Of a stretch of 64,000 nt of DNA, positions 17,722 through 25,333 are shown in pieces (position 1 is the stretch's first letter; the number at the start of each line of letters is the position of its first letter). Where the stretch lies: positions 1 through 64,000 of the forward strand of contig NZ_JFZG01000027.1 of the NCBI RefSeq assembly GCF_000607165.1. The letters run 5' to 3'. Source of the stretch: Ralstonia pickettii (lineage in GTDB: Bacteria > Pseudomonadota > Gammaproteobacteria > Burkholderiales > Burkholderiaceae). Below the pieces are notes generated by a model that made no database searches, had not been told where the DNA came from, and worked only from the letters and a program-made list of their open reading frames with translations. Made by a program: the position numbers and the translations under genes.

Positions 17722-18781
17722 GTTGAGCTTCCGTGGGAACGGGCTTGAGCATGGCAACCGGCGCATCGGCCAATTCAGCGGCAGCGCGGCGCGCCAGCAC
17801 ACGGCGGATACGCGTGATGCCGATGTCGTGCTGATACAGCGTCTCGTGATCGCGCGCCTCGGGGGCCATCGACTCGAGCACCACGCGGTCCTGCTCCAAC
17901 ACATCCCAGTGCAGGCCTTCCAAGCGGTTGCGATACAGGAAGCGCCACACGTCGCGCTGCCAGCCCTGCACATGGCGCGTGCGCCAGAAGTAGACGATGC
18001 AGTGTTCTTCGTCCACCGGCGTCACGATGCCGATGATGGTGAACGGACCGCCAGGGCCGACCTTCGGCTGATACGGAATCGACAGGCGCAGCCACATCGT
18101 GCCGGTCTCGCCAAACTCGGTCCAATCGAAGTTCACGCCACGTTGGCCGGTCTTCTGGAACATGATGCCGTGATCGGTTTCCACCACTTCCATCACGGCC
18201 TTCTTCTCGCCGCTGGCCATCGAGTGCGACACGGCGTGCAGGTACGCACCGTGCATCGGGTCCATGACGTTGTCGATGGCATAGCGGTAGTTGACGTTCC
18301 AATGCGCGAAGCAGAGGAAGTGGCTGTGCTCGTCGCTGGTCAGTTCTTCCGGCAAGCGCAGCGTGCCAACAGCGTCGTCGAACTCGGACGGGGCCTTGTC
18401 ACCAAACCACAGGAAGATGGCGCCGGCACGCTCCTGCACCGGGTAGCTGCGCACGCAGGTCTTGCCTTCCATGGGGCAAGCGTCAACGGCTGGCACGCTC
18501 GTCACCGTACCCTGGCCGTTCACTTCGACGCCGTGGTACCAGCAAGCCACGTGGTCACCCAGGTTCCAGCCCATCGACAGGCGCGCGCCGCGGTGCGGGC
18601 AGCGGTCTTCCAGCGCATGCACCTGGCCGGCGGTATCGCGCCACAGCACGATGTTTTGGCTCAGGCGCGTGATGCCGACCGGCGCGTTCTTCACATTCCA
18701 CGACGCCGCCACCGGATACCAGTAGTTGCGCAGACCGGTGTTGATGCGCGCTTCCTTCTGCGCTTCCTTGTTGCCTTCCAT
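17714..18781 (-). CDS. Rieske non-heme iron oxygenase, terminal subunit
   Basis: The 355-aa protein has a Rieske 2Fe-2S site C61-x-H63 ... C80-x2-H83 (CPHRG and CWYHG) and the mononuclear iron motif NVMDPMHGAYLH around residue 165. It resembles the vanillate demethylase / phenoxybenzoate type (homotrimeric alpha only; no beta subunit gene is present). It hydroxylates or demethylates an aromatic using electrons from the VanB-type reductase at 7781-8731. It is the second gene of the run, after the small HTH-like gene. Confidence 0.9.
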   Translation of the reverse strand: MEGNKEAQKEARINTGLRNYWYPVAASWNVKNAPVGITRLSQNIVLWRDTAGQVHALEDRCPHRGARLSMGWNLGDHVACWYHGVEVNGQGTVTSVPAVDACPMEGKTCVRSYPVQERAGAIFLWFGDKAPSEFDDAVGTLRLPEELTSDEHSHFLCFAHWNVNYRYAIDNVMDPMHGAYLHAVSHSMASGEKKAVMEVVETDHGIMFQKTGQRGVNFDWTEFGETGTMWLRLSIPYQPKVGPGGPFTIIGIVTPVDEEHCIVYFWRTRHVQGWQRDVWRFLYRNRLEGLHWDVLEQDRVVLESMAPEARDHETLYQHDIGITRIRRVLARRAAAELADAPVAMLKPVPTEAQHA

Positions 18782-18860
18782 TGCTTGCCTCTTCTGATGG
18801 GTTGAGCCGGGCGCCTCTGCGGGCGACGCAGCGTCGAATCGTGTTGGAACCGGTCTGGGT

Positions 18861-19166
18861 TCAGGCGCCCAGGCGGCGCATCTCTGCCAGGAACGTGTCT
18901 TCCGTCCAGGTCTCGCCGCCGGCGGCATTGCGCGGGCCGCGCTCGTTCAGCACAGCCACGATGTCGGCCGGCGTTTGAGCACCACCCATAAATGCCGCCT
19001 CCAGCGAATCGGCCAGTTGGTCCTCATAGGCTGTCGGCTCGGCGGCGCGCGTTTGCCACACCAGATTGGCGACGTGGCCCGGCCGCTCGACGCGGCCCTT
19101 TCCTGCGACGTTGTTCGGAGAAATCGGCTCCCACGGAGCGAGGTCGGGGTTGTATTGCGGTTGCAT
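18861..19166 (-). CDS. Small recombinase-like HTH domain protein
   Basis: The 101-aa protein starts at the ATG at 19166, which has GGAG nine bases upstream; an ATG at 19181 and a GTG at 19184 are alternatives. The C-terminal half (IVAVLNERGPRNAAGGETWT, then FLAEMRRLGA) resembles the helix-turn-helix tail of large serine recombinases, where it contacts DNA, but the catalytic domain is absent. The N-terminus is Pro/Asn-rich. It is the first gene of the catabolic run, 79 bp before the Rieske gene, so it may regulate the pathway or assist the oxygenase. No function is established by the sequence. Confidence 0.65.
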   Translation of the reverse strand: MQPQYNPDLAPWEPISPNNVAGKGRVERPGHVANLVWQTRAAEPTAYEDQLADSLEAAFMGGAQTPADIVAVLNERGPRNAAGGETWTEDTFLAEMRRLGA

Positions 19167-19184
19167 TTCTGTCGACTCCATCAC

Positions 19185-19209
19185 GTTTCGCTTGTTTTAC
19201 CTATGAAAC
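19185..19209. promoter_or_regulatory. Degenerate IclR-type operator upstream of the catabolic run
   Basis: Two overlapping half-palindromes are present: GTTTCGCTTG (19185-19194) matches the left half of the porin palindrome except one base, and GTTTTACCTATGAAAC (19194-19209) keeps the GTTT-N8-AAAC frame. They lie 19-43 bp upstream of the start at 19166, where an operator would act. Confidence 0.45.
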
Positions 19210-19348
19210 GTCTGTTAATATCTGGAACACAGGTGCAACTATAGACCGCGTCTTCGAAATCGCAGATGCGGGATTACCCTATGGTTTCCAAAAAGGAAGG
19301 CTGCGTCACACGTCGGCCAGGCAGCCGACAAAAGCTTGGGGCGCCGAC

Positions 19349-19915
19349 TTAGCGCAGCCGCGCCAGCAGACGCCTGCCCGCATCGACAACCGAGCGCTGC
19401 CCGGTCATCTGGTAGCGCACGATCATCCCCTCCACGCACAGCAGCGCTTCTTCGGCAATGGCCTTCGGGCGTGGATAGCCAAGACGCTTCGCCAGCTCCG
19501 CCAGATACGTCGCCAGCTCGGCCTTATGCAGGACAGCCTTTTCTACCAACTGCGCGTCCCCGGTTTCCGCACCAGATTCGGCAACGAGGTTGATGAACGC
19601 GCAACCTCGGTAGGTTTCGGTGTCGAACCAGGTGGCCAACACGTCCGCCAGCACGTCGAGGTCAGCACGCTTGGCAAGGCGCGCTTCCGTTGCCTCACGA
19701 AACCAAGCCATCCACCGTTCGTGCCGTGCATCCAGGAAGGCTGCGATCAAATCGCTCTTTGACGGGAAATGCCGGTACAGCGACATCTTTGCCACGCCAG
19801 ACTCGGCGATGATTCGGTCGATACCGGTGGCACGAAAACCTTCCTGCAGGAACAGCCGCTCGGCGGTTTCCATGATGCGCTCGCGGGCGGAGAGGGTTTC
19901 GGCAGTCTTGGCCAT
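19349..19915 (-). CDS. TetR-family transcriptional repressor
   Basis: The 188-aa protein has the TetR N-terminal DNA-binding domain (ARERIMETAERLFLQEGFRA, then SGVAKMSLYRHFPSKSDL, residues about 8-55) and a C-terminal ligand domain of the TetR_C type with AFINLVAES and LAELAKRLG. The start at 19915 fits the family; upstream in-frame Met codons precede a poor extension. Two copies of a 14-bp palindrome (19956-19995) lie between it and the divergent AraC-type gene, so it probably represses itself and that gene. Confidence 0.88.
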   Translation of the reverse strand: MAKTAETLSARERIMETAERLFLQEGFRATGIDRIIAESGVAKMSLYRHFPSKSDLIAAFLDARHERWMAWFREATEARLAKRADLDVLADVLATWFDTETYRGCAFINLVAESGAETGDAQLVEKAVLHKAELATYLAELAKRLGYPRPKAIAEEALLCVEGMIVRYQMTGQRSVVDAGRRLLARLR

Positions 19916-19955
19916 GTCGATGAACGTGAAGGCAATGGTCCAGTATGGCCTTGAC

Positions 19956-19995
19956 AGACAGACCTGTCTACTCAATCATGTAGACAGACTTGTCT
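19956..19995. promoter_or_regulatory. Tandem TetR operators
   Basis: AGACAGACCTGTCT (19956-19969) is a 6-bp-arm palindrome with 2-bp centre, and AGACAGACTTGTCT (19982-19995) is a second copy with one arm mismatch. They are spaced 26 bp apart, about 2.5 helical turns. They occupy the divergent region between the tetR gene and the AraC-type gene, the usual site of TetR operators. Confidence 0.7.
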
Positions 19996-20004
19996 CATAA
20001 AGCC

Positions 20005-20406
20005 GTGACTTCCGTTTGCACCACTGCTCCCGATAATTGCCGCCCAGCTCGGGCCACGCTATCGCCGCTGCCGCTGTGGCGCCTGCGATTGGCAACGACT
20101 TATATCGAAGAGAATCTGGGCGGCCCGGTTCGGCTGGAAGACGTTGCTCGCGCGACCGGCCTGACGCGCATGCACTTTGCTGCCCAGTTCCGCGCCGCTA
20201 TGGGCGTGCGCCCGCACGCGTATCTTTTGCATCGGCGCATCGAGCGCGCCAAGACCTTGCTGATGAGACTGGATGCTACGGTGGTCGAGATTGCGCTGGA
20301 GGTCGGCTTTCACAGCCAGGCGCATTTCTCGACGGTATTCAAGCGGCTCGCGGGCGATAGCCCGTCGACCTGGCGACGACGCGCGCTTGACCAACTGCAT
20401 GGCTGA
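20005..20406 (+). CDS. AraC-family HTH-only transcriptional regulator
   Basis: The 133-aa protein is essentially one AraC DNA-binding domain: first HTH RLEDVARATGLTRMHFAAQF and second HTH TVVEIALEVGFHSQAHFSTVFKR (written here in part), with no sensor domain. The start is uncertain: no ATG exists near the beginning, so GTG at 20005 is chosen; a TTG at 19990 overlaps the second TetR operator. It is divergent from tetR and followed by an intrinsic terminator, so it is probably monocistronic and under TetR control. Confidence 0.75.
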   Translation: MTSVCTTAPDNCRPARATLSPLPLWRLRLATTYIEENLGGPVRLEDVARATGLTRMHFAAQFRAAMGVRPHAYLLHRRIERAKTLLMRLDATVVEIALEVGFHSQAHFSTVFKRLAGDSPSTWRRRALDQLHG

Positions 20407-20413
20407 ATGCACA

Positions 20414-20444
20414 GCGCCCGGCCAAGACCGGGGCGCCTCTTTTT
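20414..20444 (+). terminator. Intrinsic terminator after the AraC-type gene
   Basis: GCGCCCGG (20414-20421) pairs with CCGGGGCGC (20428-20436, one bulged G), followed by CTCTTTTT. It lies just after the stop at 20406. Confidence 0.6.
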
Positions 20445-20455
20445 GGCCGACCGCG

Positions 20456-20932
20456 TCACAAACCCAGCGCAGACAGCCCCGGGTGATCATCCGGGCGACG
20501 CCCAAGCGGCCAGAAGAACTTGCGCTCATCCGCCTTGATCGGCAGGTCATTGATGCAGGCATAACGGCGTTGCATCACGCCGTGTGCGTCGAATTCCCAA
20601 TTCTCGTTGCCGTACGAGCGGAACCAGTTGCCGGAATCATCGTGCCACTCATACGCAAAGCGCACGGCGATGCGGTTGCCGCCAAACGCCCACAGTTCCT
20701 TGATCAGCCGGTAGTCGAGTTCCTTACGCCACTTGCGAGTGAGGAACTCGACGATCTGTTCGCGCCCATTGACGAACTCGGCGCGGTTGCGCCACTCGCT
20801 ATCCGGCGTGTAGGCGAGCGCGACGCGCTCTGGGTTGCGGCTGTTCCAGCCGTCTTCGGCCAGACGCACCTTTTCGGTGGCAGATTCGAGGGTGAACGGC
20901 GGAACCGGCGGGCGGGTCTCATTGGCAGACAT
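20456..20932 (-). CDS. DUF1348 / NTF2-like protein
   Basis: The 158-aa protein matches the DUF1348 group of the nuclear transport factor 2-like fold: [20 protein letters not shown] at the N-terminus, [29 protein letters not shown] and [18 protein letters not shown] toward the end, with a C-terminal [16 protein letters not shown] tail. The NTF2-like fold supports small enzymes and ligand-binding proteins; its role here is unknown. AAGGAG lies six bases upstream of the start at 20932. It is followed on the same strand by nothing obvious in its operon. Confidence 0.8.
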   Translation of the reverse strand: MSANETRPPVPPFTLESATEKVRLAEDGWNSRNPERVALAYTPDSEWRNRAEFVNGREQIVEFLTRKWRKELDYRLIKELWAFGGNRIAVRFAYEWHDDSGNWFRSYGNENWEFDAHGVMQRRYACINDLPIKADERKFFWPLGRRPDDHPGLSALGL

Positions 20933-21075
20933 CGGCAACTCCTTTGCAATGGCAACAGTGGAGGCCACCACGCTAACAACGCAGCAGCACGCACACAGTC
21001 TGCCCAACCGACTGCCGCGCCGATACCAGGAATGCACGGGGAGTTTCGCGAACGCACGATTCCCGCACCGCAGGC

Positions 21076-21543
21076 CTACAGAAATTTGCGATAAACGACG
21101 AAGCCGGATTTCTCAGCCACGGTGTCGTAAAGCTTCATCGCCGTGGTGTTCGTTTCGTGGGTCTGCCAATAGACGCGCGGCAGGCCCGCCTCTGCGGCGC
21201 GGCGATAGACCGCCTCGATAAGCGCGCGACCGACGCCCTGCCCGCGTGCGGCTTCGGCGGTGAAAAGGTCTTGCAGATAGCAGTTCATCTGCACTTGTGT
21301 GGTACTGCGGTGGAGTAGGAAATGCACGATGCCGAGCAACGTGCCCTCCCGCTCGGCAACCATGGCATAGACCGGCTCGGCCTCGTCAAAAAAACGCTGC
21401 CATGTGGTCTGCGTGACGATGTCGGGCAAGGCTGTTTCGCCCGCGCGGCCGTAAAAGGCGTTGTAGCCATCCCAGAGGGGTTTCCAGGCAGTGAAGTCGT
21501 CTTGGTGGATGGGACGAATCAGGAGGTCGGAAGGTGCGGACAT
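21076..21543 (-). CDS. GNAT-family N-acetyltransferase
   Basis: The 155-aa protein has the GNAT acetyl-CoA site [19 protein letters not shown] (R/Q-x-x-G-x-G/A pattern) followed by [29 protein letters not shown] (shown in part), the usual motif B. It probably acetylates a small amine or peptide N-terminus, but the substrate is unknown. The ATG at 21543 is preferred over an upstream Met at 21564 because it gives the normal N-terminus ([11 protein letters not shown]). Confidence 0.85.
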   Translation of the reverse strand: MSAPSDLLIRPIHQDDFTAWKPLWDGYNAFYGRAGETALPDIVTQTTWQRFFDEAEPVYAMVAEREGTLLGIVHFLLHRSTTQVQMNCYLQDLFTAEAARGQGVGRALIEAVYRRAAEAGLPRVYWQTHETNTTAMKLYDTVAEKSGFVVYRKFL

Positions 21544-21765
21544 GGTTGGCTGAATGGGTGGCACGCTCGCGCATTCTGCCAGCCGGGCGCCATGCGTGCA
21601 GCCGGCTTTCCTACCGTTCGCTTAACTCGTGGCGCCGTGCACCATCGGCTGCCATGTGCGGCGCACGCCATCAACAGCGCGTGTGCAGCGCCCCGACCCT
21701 AGGGATTGTCCGGAGACAAGTCATTGCCGGAAGAAAGTTTGCTGAAAGCCTCGACCCACTAAAGT

Positions 21766-21962
21766 GCGCTCCATGGCCCGGTAACGACCCGGTATCGGGC
21801 AGTGCGATCTCCACGCACATCAGCGTCACCACGATAAGGGTCGGGTGTTGTACCAGCCATATCGCCGGGCTCTACGGGATGTCAGTCCGGCGTCCGTTTC
21901 AATCGGTCTTTCCTGCTGTCAACCTTGCAGCCCACCGTCCTCCCGGTGGGCTGTTTTCTTTT
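21766..21962 (+). ncRNA. Candidate structured small RNA
   Basis: No protein gene occupies 21544-21961, yet a strong plus-strand terminator ends this stretch while both flanking genes are on the minus strand. Upstream of it are three more hairpins: GCCCG/CGGGC (21776-21800), GTGCG/CGCAC (21802-21818) and CGCCGG/CCGGCG (21863-21892). A weak promoter (TTGCTG at 21739, TAAAGT at 21760, 15-bp spacer) would give an RNA of about 190 nt. The 5' end is uncertain. No known RNA family is recognised. Confidence 0.45.
21928..21962 (+). terminator. Strong intrinsic terminator
   Basis: CAGCCCACCG (21928-21937) and CGGTGGGCTG (21944-21953) form a perfect 10-bp stem with a 6-nt loop, followed by TTTTCTTTT. 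The T-run is on the plus strand only, so it terminates plus-strand transcription. Confidence 0.85.
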
Positions 21963-22213
21963 CAGGGTTGCGCGGGATTGGGCAACACCAGACGCTGCGT
22001 CAGCCGCTGCACCGTCGGTGCCGCAATCAGCACGATGGTGAAGGCCGCCGGCCAGGCCAGCACGAACGCATGCGCCCAGCGGGCGAGAAAGTCAGGGCTG
22101 ATACCGGCGTTGATCCAGCCGATCCAGCCGGTCATCAACAACGACATCAGGCCGGACATCAGCCAGGCAAAAATGACACGAAGACGGGTGGGAGTGGAAA
22201 CGGGCATCGACAT
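21962..22213 (-). CDS. DUF2798 small membrane protein
   Basis: The 83-aa protein has two hydrophobic segments (about residues 13-32, VIFAWLMSGLMSLLMTGWIG, and 48-66, HAFVLAWPAAFTIVLIAAP) joined by a short loop, matching DUF2798 inner-membrane proteins of unknown function. AAGGAG lies eight bases upstream of the ATG at 22213. It is divergent from a LysR regulator, which may control it. Confidence 0.8.
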   Translation of the reverse strand: MSMPVSTPTRLRVIFAWLMSGLMSLLMTGWIGWINAGISPDFLARWAHAFVLAWPAAFTIVLIAAPTVQRLTQRLVLPNPAQP

Positions 22214-22267
22214 GGCGGTTCTCCTTGCAAGCCATCAAATGTGATTGACGGTATGCTAGACAACCGC

Positions 22268-22298
22268 GTTTCAAGAAACTATAGACGTTTATTGAAAC
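22268..22298. promoter_or_regulatory. Paired GTTT-N4-AAAC elements
   Basis: GTTTCAAGAAAC (22268-22279) and GTTTATTGAAAC (22287-22298) are related imperfect palindromes 19 bp apart. They sit in the divergent promoter region between the DUF2798 gene and the LysR gene, where a LysR-type regulator would bind. Confidence 0.45.
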
Positions 22299-22319
22299 TT
22301 AAATTCCGAAAATGGAATC

Positions 22320-23240
22320 ATGCTCGACGACCTAGCCCTCTTTGTTTCCATCGTGGACCACGGCAGCCTGCAGGCCGCGGCCCGTCACGCCAACCTGCCG
22401 CCCGCCACGCTGACGCGGCGCCTGCAGAAGCTGGAGACAGCACTGGGTTGCCAGCTTCTGCTGCGCAGCGCCCGCAGCCTGAAACCAACGCCGGAAGGCC
22501 AGCTGTACTACGAGCAATGCCGCCCGCTGCTGACCGCGCTTGCGCAAACCACGGCCACGCTCGACGACGACCTCAATCAGGTGAAGGGCACCCTGCGCGT
22601 GCTCGCACCGCTGAACCTGTCGCGCGGGCTGCTCGCACCCGCGTATGCCAGCTTCATGGCGACGTGGCCGGAGATCCGGCTGGAGCTATCGCTGAGCAAC
22701 CGCAATGAAGACGTGTGGCGACATGGCGCCGATCTGGCCATCCGCGTCGGCCAGCAGGACGACCCGAAGCTGCGGCAGCGCCGGCTGGGTGTCATCGGGA
22801 TGGTGCTGGTGGCGTCGCCTGCCTATGTGGCCGAGCATGGTGCCCCGACACATCCAGATGAACTTCAGGCACATCGATTGTTGGTGTCGTCGCCGCTCTC
22901 GACATGGCGCTTCATCTCGCCAGATGGCGCGGAAACCATCGAACTGCAGCCTCACGGCCGCTGCGACCTGAACGACATTGAACTGGGCGTGACGCTGGCC
23001 GAAACGGGCCTCGGTCTGCTGTACTGTCCGCGCACGCTCTGCCATCAGGCGCTGGAGGCAGGCAGGCTGGTGCGCCTGCTGCCCGAATGGGGTACACCGC
23101 AGCGGCCCATCTACGCGGTGTGGCCGCAGCAGCAGTTGCCACGTAAGGTGCGTACGTTGCTGGAGCATCTGGCGGCCTTCGCCGCGGCTGCGCCCTTGCT
23201 GCAGGCCGACGCCGCGCCGAGTGCCTCCCACGCTGCTTGA
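22320..23240 (+). CDS. LysR-family transcriptional regulator
   Basis: The 306-aa protein has the LysR N-terminal winged HTH (DDLALFVSIVDHGSLQAAAR, PPATLTRRLQKLETALGCQL, residues 1-60) and the C-terminal substrate-binding fold (TLRVLAPLNLSRGLLAPAYA, LAIRVGQQDDPKLRQRRLG). It is the CrgA/AaeR-like type common in Burkholderiales. It diverges from the DUF2798 gene and precedes the hydrolase gene by 85 bp; its target is probably one of these. Confidence 0.88.
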   Translation: MLDDLALFVSIVDHGSLQAAARHANLPPATLTRRLQKLETALGCQLLLRSARSLKPTPEGQLYYEQCRPLLTALAQTTATLDDDLNQVKGTLRVLAPLNLSRGLLAPAYASFMATWPEIRLELSLSNRNEDVWRHGADLAIRVGQQDDPKLRQRRLGVIGMVLVASPAYVAEHGAPTHPDELQAHRLLVSSPLSTWRFISPDGAETIELQPHGRCDLNDIELGVTLAETGLGLLYCPRTLCHQALEAGRLVRLLPEWGTPQRPIYAVWPQQQLPRKVRTLLEHLAAFAAAAPLLQADAAPSASHAA

Positions 23241-23325
23241 AACGGGTAAAAACACGCGTTGTCGCACCGCCCGATCACCCCGTAGGCTGCAAGCATTCCA
23301 TCACGCCGTTTTCACTGGAGGCCCG

Positions 23326-24276
23326 ATGCACAGCAGCCACGTGGTGCGCTCCGGCAACATTCGTCTGCATGCCCGCATGACACAGCCCGCCGACGGTTCC
23401 GCGCGGCAGCGCCCCGCCGTGGTTCTCGTGCATGGCTATCCGGACGACAGTTCCGTCTGGCACGGCGTGCGCGATACCCTGGCGCGCGATCGCCGCGTGC
23501 TTACCTTCGACGTGCGCGGTGCCGGGCTGTCAGACGCCCCGGCAGATACCAGCGGTTACCGCATCCCCCAATTTGTCGACGACCTTGCCGCCGTGGCCGA
23601 TGCGCTGCTGCCCGGGGAGCGCTTCCATCTGGTCGGGCACGACTGGGGCTCCATCCATAGCTGGGAATCGGTAACGACCGACCGGCTGCGCGGGCGCATC
23701 GCGTCGTACACGTCGATCTCGGGCCCATGCCTGGACCACGTCGGCCACTGGATGCGCACACAGCTCGATGCCGGCACATGGACGGCCAAGCGCGCGGTGT
23801 GGCAGCAGCGGCTGCAATCGTGGTACGTGGGATATTTCCACCTGCCGCTGGTGCCGGAATGGTCGTGGCGGCTATGGGTGGCGCGCGCCTGGCCGTGGTG
23901 GCTGCACAGGACGGAAGGCATTCGCATCGAGGCCCAGCGACCGACGCTCGTGCGCGATGCCTGCAACGGCGTGCGTATGTATCGCGCAAATTTTCGCGAC
24001 CGTCTCGCTCGCCCCCGGGCACGTGCACCGCATGCGCCCGTGCAACTGATCGTGCCAACGCGCGACCGCTACGTCAGCCCCGCCGTTACGCGCGCGGTTG
24101 AAGCCTGGGTGTCGCACTACTGGCGCCACGAGGTCGACGCCGGTCACTGGCTGCCCTTGCGTCGCCCCGACTGGGTTGCGGACCGCATCCGCCGCTTTGC
24201 CGACTATGTCGAATCCGGCCACGAGCCCGCCGAATTGCGGCAGGCCCGCGTGGCCGGCACGCTGGCAACGACCTGA
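23326..24276 (+). CDS. Alpha/beta hydrolase, epoxide-hydrolase-like
   Basis: The 316-aa protein has HGYPDDSSVW (oxyanion HG-x-P), nucleophile elbow VGHDWGS with Asp as nucleophile, and a C-terminal His in VDAGHWLPL. An Asp nucleophile and the HGYP motif point to epoxide hydrolase or dehalogenase relatives rather than a serine esterase. The cap domain is Trp-rich (WSWRLWVARAWPWWLH). The start at 23326 has CTGGAGG upstream; the frame extends 35 codons further without coding character. The substrate is unknown. Confidence 0.82.
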   Translation: MHSSHVVRSGNIRLHARMTQPADGSARQRPAVVLVHGYPDDSSVWHGVRDTLARDRRVLTFDVRGAGLSDAPADTSGYRIPQFVDDLAAVADALLPGERFHLVGHDWGSIHSWESVTTDRLRGRIASYTSISGPCLDHVGHWMRTQLDAGTWTAKRAVWQQRLQSWYVGYFHLPLVPEWSWRLWVARAWPWWLHRTEGIRIEAQRPTLVRDACNGVRMYRANFRDRLARPRARAPHAPVQLIVPTRDRYVSPAVTRAVEAWVSHYWRHEVDAGHWLPLRRPDWVADRIRRFADYVESGHEPAELRQARVAGTLATT

Positions 24277-24447
24277 CGCAACTAGAGCATTGCGCCCAAC
24301 GCAAACGTTGACGCGCGTGTAACACACTGTAATCATCGTCCGCCACAACGCTGACGGCGCGCCATGACCTGGTGCCCGGACGGCTCGAGCCGCCGCTTCG
24401 CGCAAACCGCGTCGCCGGCCATCGATACAAGAAACAGGGACAAGACA

Positions 24448-24672
24448 ATGAAAAGCAAGGTCGTGGTGTACGGCCCGCTCTACGGGAAGTGGTACGCAAT
24501 CCTGGTCAACGACGGTGTAGCGGCCGAATCCAACCAGTTTGGCTCGTACGAAGCCGCCATGGGTTTCGCTTCACGCCGATATCCGGAGCTTGAGCAGGAG
24601 CGGCAGCCTTACGCGCGAGGCCGCGAAGAAAGCGAGAACGGAAGCGACAGCCGGGAAGCGGCGCCGATCTGA
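24448..24672 (+). CDS. Small hypothetical protein
   Basis: The 74-aa protein starts at an ATG preceded by CAGGGAC. Its N-terminal half forms a plausible small domain (MKSKVVVYGPLYGKWYAILV, GSYEAAMGFASRRYPEL) with alternating beta and helix character; the C-terminal 25 residues are charged and likely disordered (RGREESENGSDSREA). No family is recognised. A hairpin (AGACGCC/GGCGTCT, 24673-24690) directly follows the stop but lacks a T-run. Confidence 0.6.
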   Translation: MKSKVVVYGPLYGKWYAILVNDGVAAESNQFGSYEAAMGFASRRYPELEQERQPYARGREESENGSDSREAAPI

Positions 24673-24713
24673 AGACGCCGGGCGGCGTCTAAGCCGCCCT
24701 TGCAGAGACTGCG

Positions 24714-25268
24714 TTAACGGCCTGCCCCGCAAAAGCGGCCGGCAATCCATTCGAACACGCTGCCTTCGCGCAGCGAGCGGCTTTGCGCCTCGTCGCCGTA
24801 GTGGATCTGGTAAAGCGGCTTGCCGCTGGCATTGCGCGCGCGATAGAGCGTTTGCGCAATCACCGTGTAGCTATGTCGCGCGCAATCGAGCACCACCTGC
24901 TTGACCGAAGAGCGGATCGGCTGGCCATCTGCCGTTTTGATCGTAAAGTCGGGCAGCACGTTGCGCAGCAGCCTGAAGTGCACGGTATGCGAGTCGGCTT
25001 CCGCCTCAGCGCTTGGCTCTGGCTTGACCGATTGCCGATCGATATACGAAACGATGCCGTTGATGCTCTCGAACCGGCGCCAGCGGGAATCGGTGCTCGC
25101 CGATTCGACCGCGGGTGCCGCACCGCCCGTAACGGCTTGCGCGGACGCTGTCGGCACAGCCGCCGACGCAGACACGGTTTGTGCGGATACGGGCATCGCT
25201 GCCCACTGCGCGGCCACCAGAACGGTCGCCGCGATGGCGCTTTGCCAGCGCCAGCCTCCTGTTTTCAT
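24714..25268 (-). CDS. Exported protein, surface-adhesin E / CNP1-like
   Basis: The 184-aa precursor has a signal peptide (about residues 1-30, IAATVLVAAQWAAMPVSAQT) and an Ala/Ser/Thr-rich linker. The C-terminal domain WRRFESINGIVSYIDRQSVK ... VHFRLLRNVLP ... SSVKQVVLDCARHSYTVI resembles the small beta domain of surface-adhesin protein E and CNP1-like proteins. It is probably periplasmic or outer-membrane associated. The family match is by pattern only. It lies 65 bp downstream of the D-amino acid aminotransferase gene's end on the same strand. Confidence 0.6.
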   Translation of the reverse strand: MKTGGWRWQSAIAATVLVAAQWAAMPVSAQTVSASAAVPTASAQAVTGGAAPAVESASTDSRWRRFESINGIVSYIDRQSVKPEPSAEAEADSHTVHFRLLRNVLPDFTIKTADGQPIRSSVKQVVLDCARHSYTVIAQTLYRARNASGKPLYQIHYGDEAQSRSLREGSVFEWIAGRFCGAGR

Positions 25269-25333
25269 GGGATATCTCGCCTTGCTACAAAAACTTAGCG
25301 GGCGATTCTACCGCGATGGCGCAACCGCTTACA

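Noticed and set aside
21739-21962. 6S RNA as identity of the candidate small RNA
   Set aside because: Length is similar, but the 5' and 3' ends do not form the closing stem and no folate cyclo-ligase gene is adjacent.
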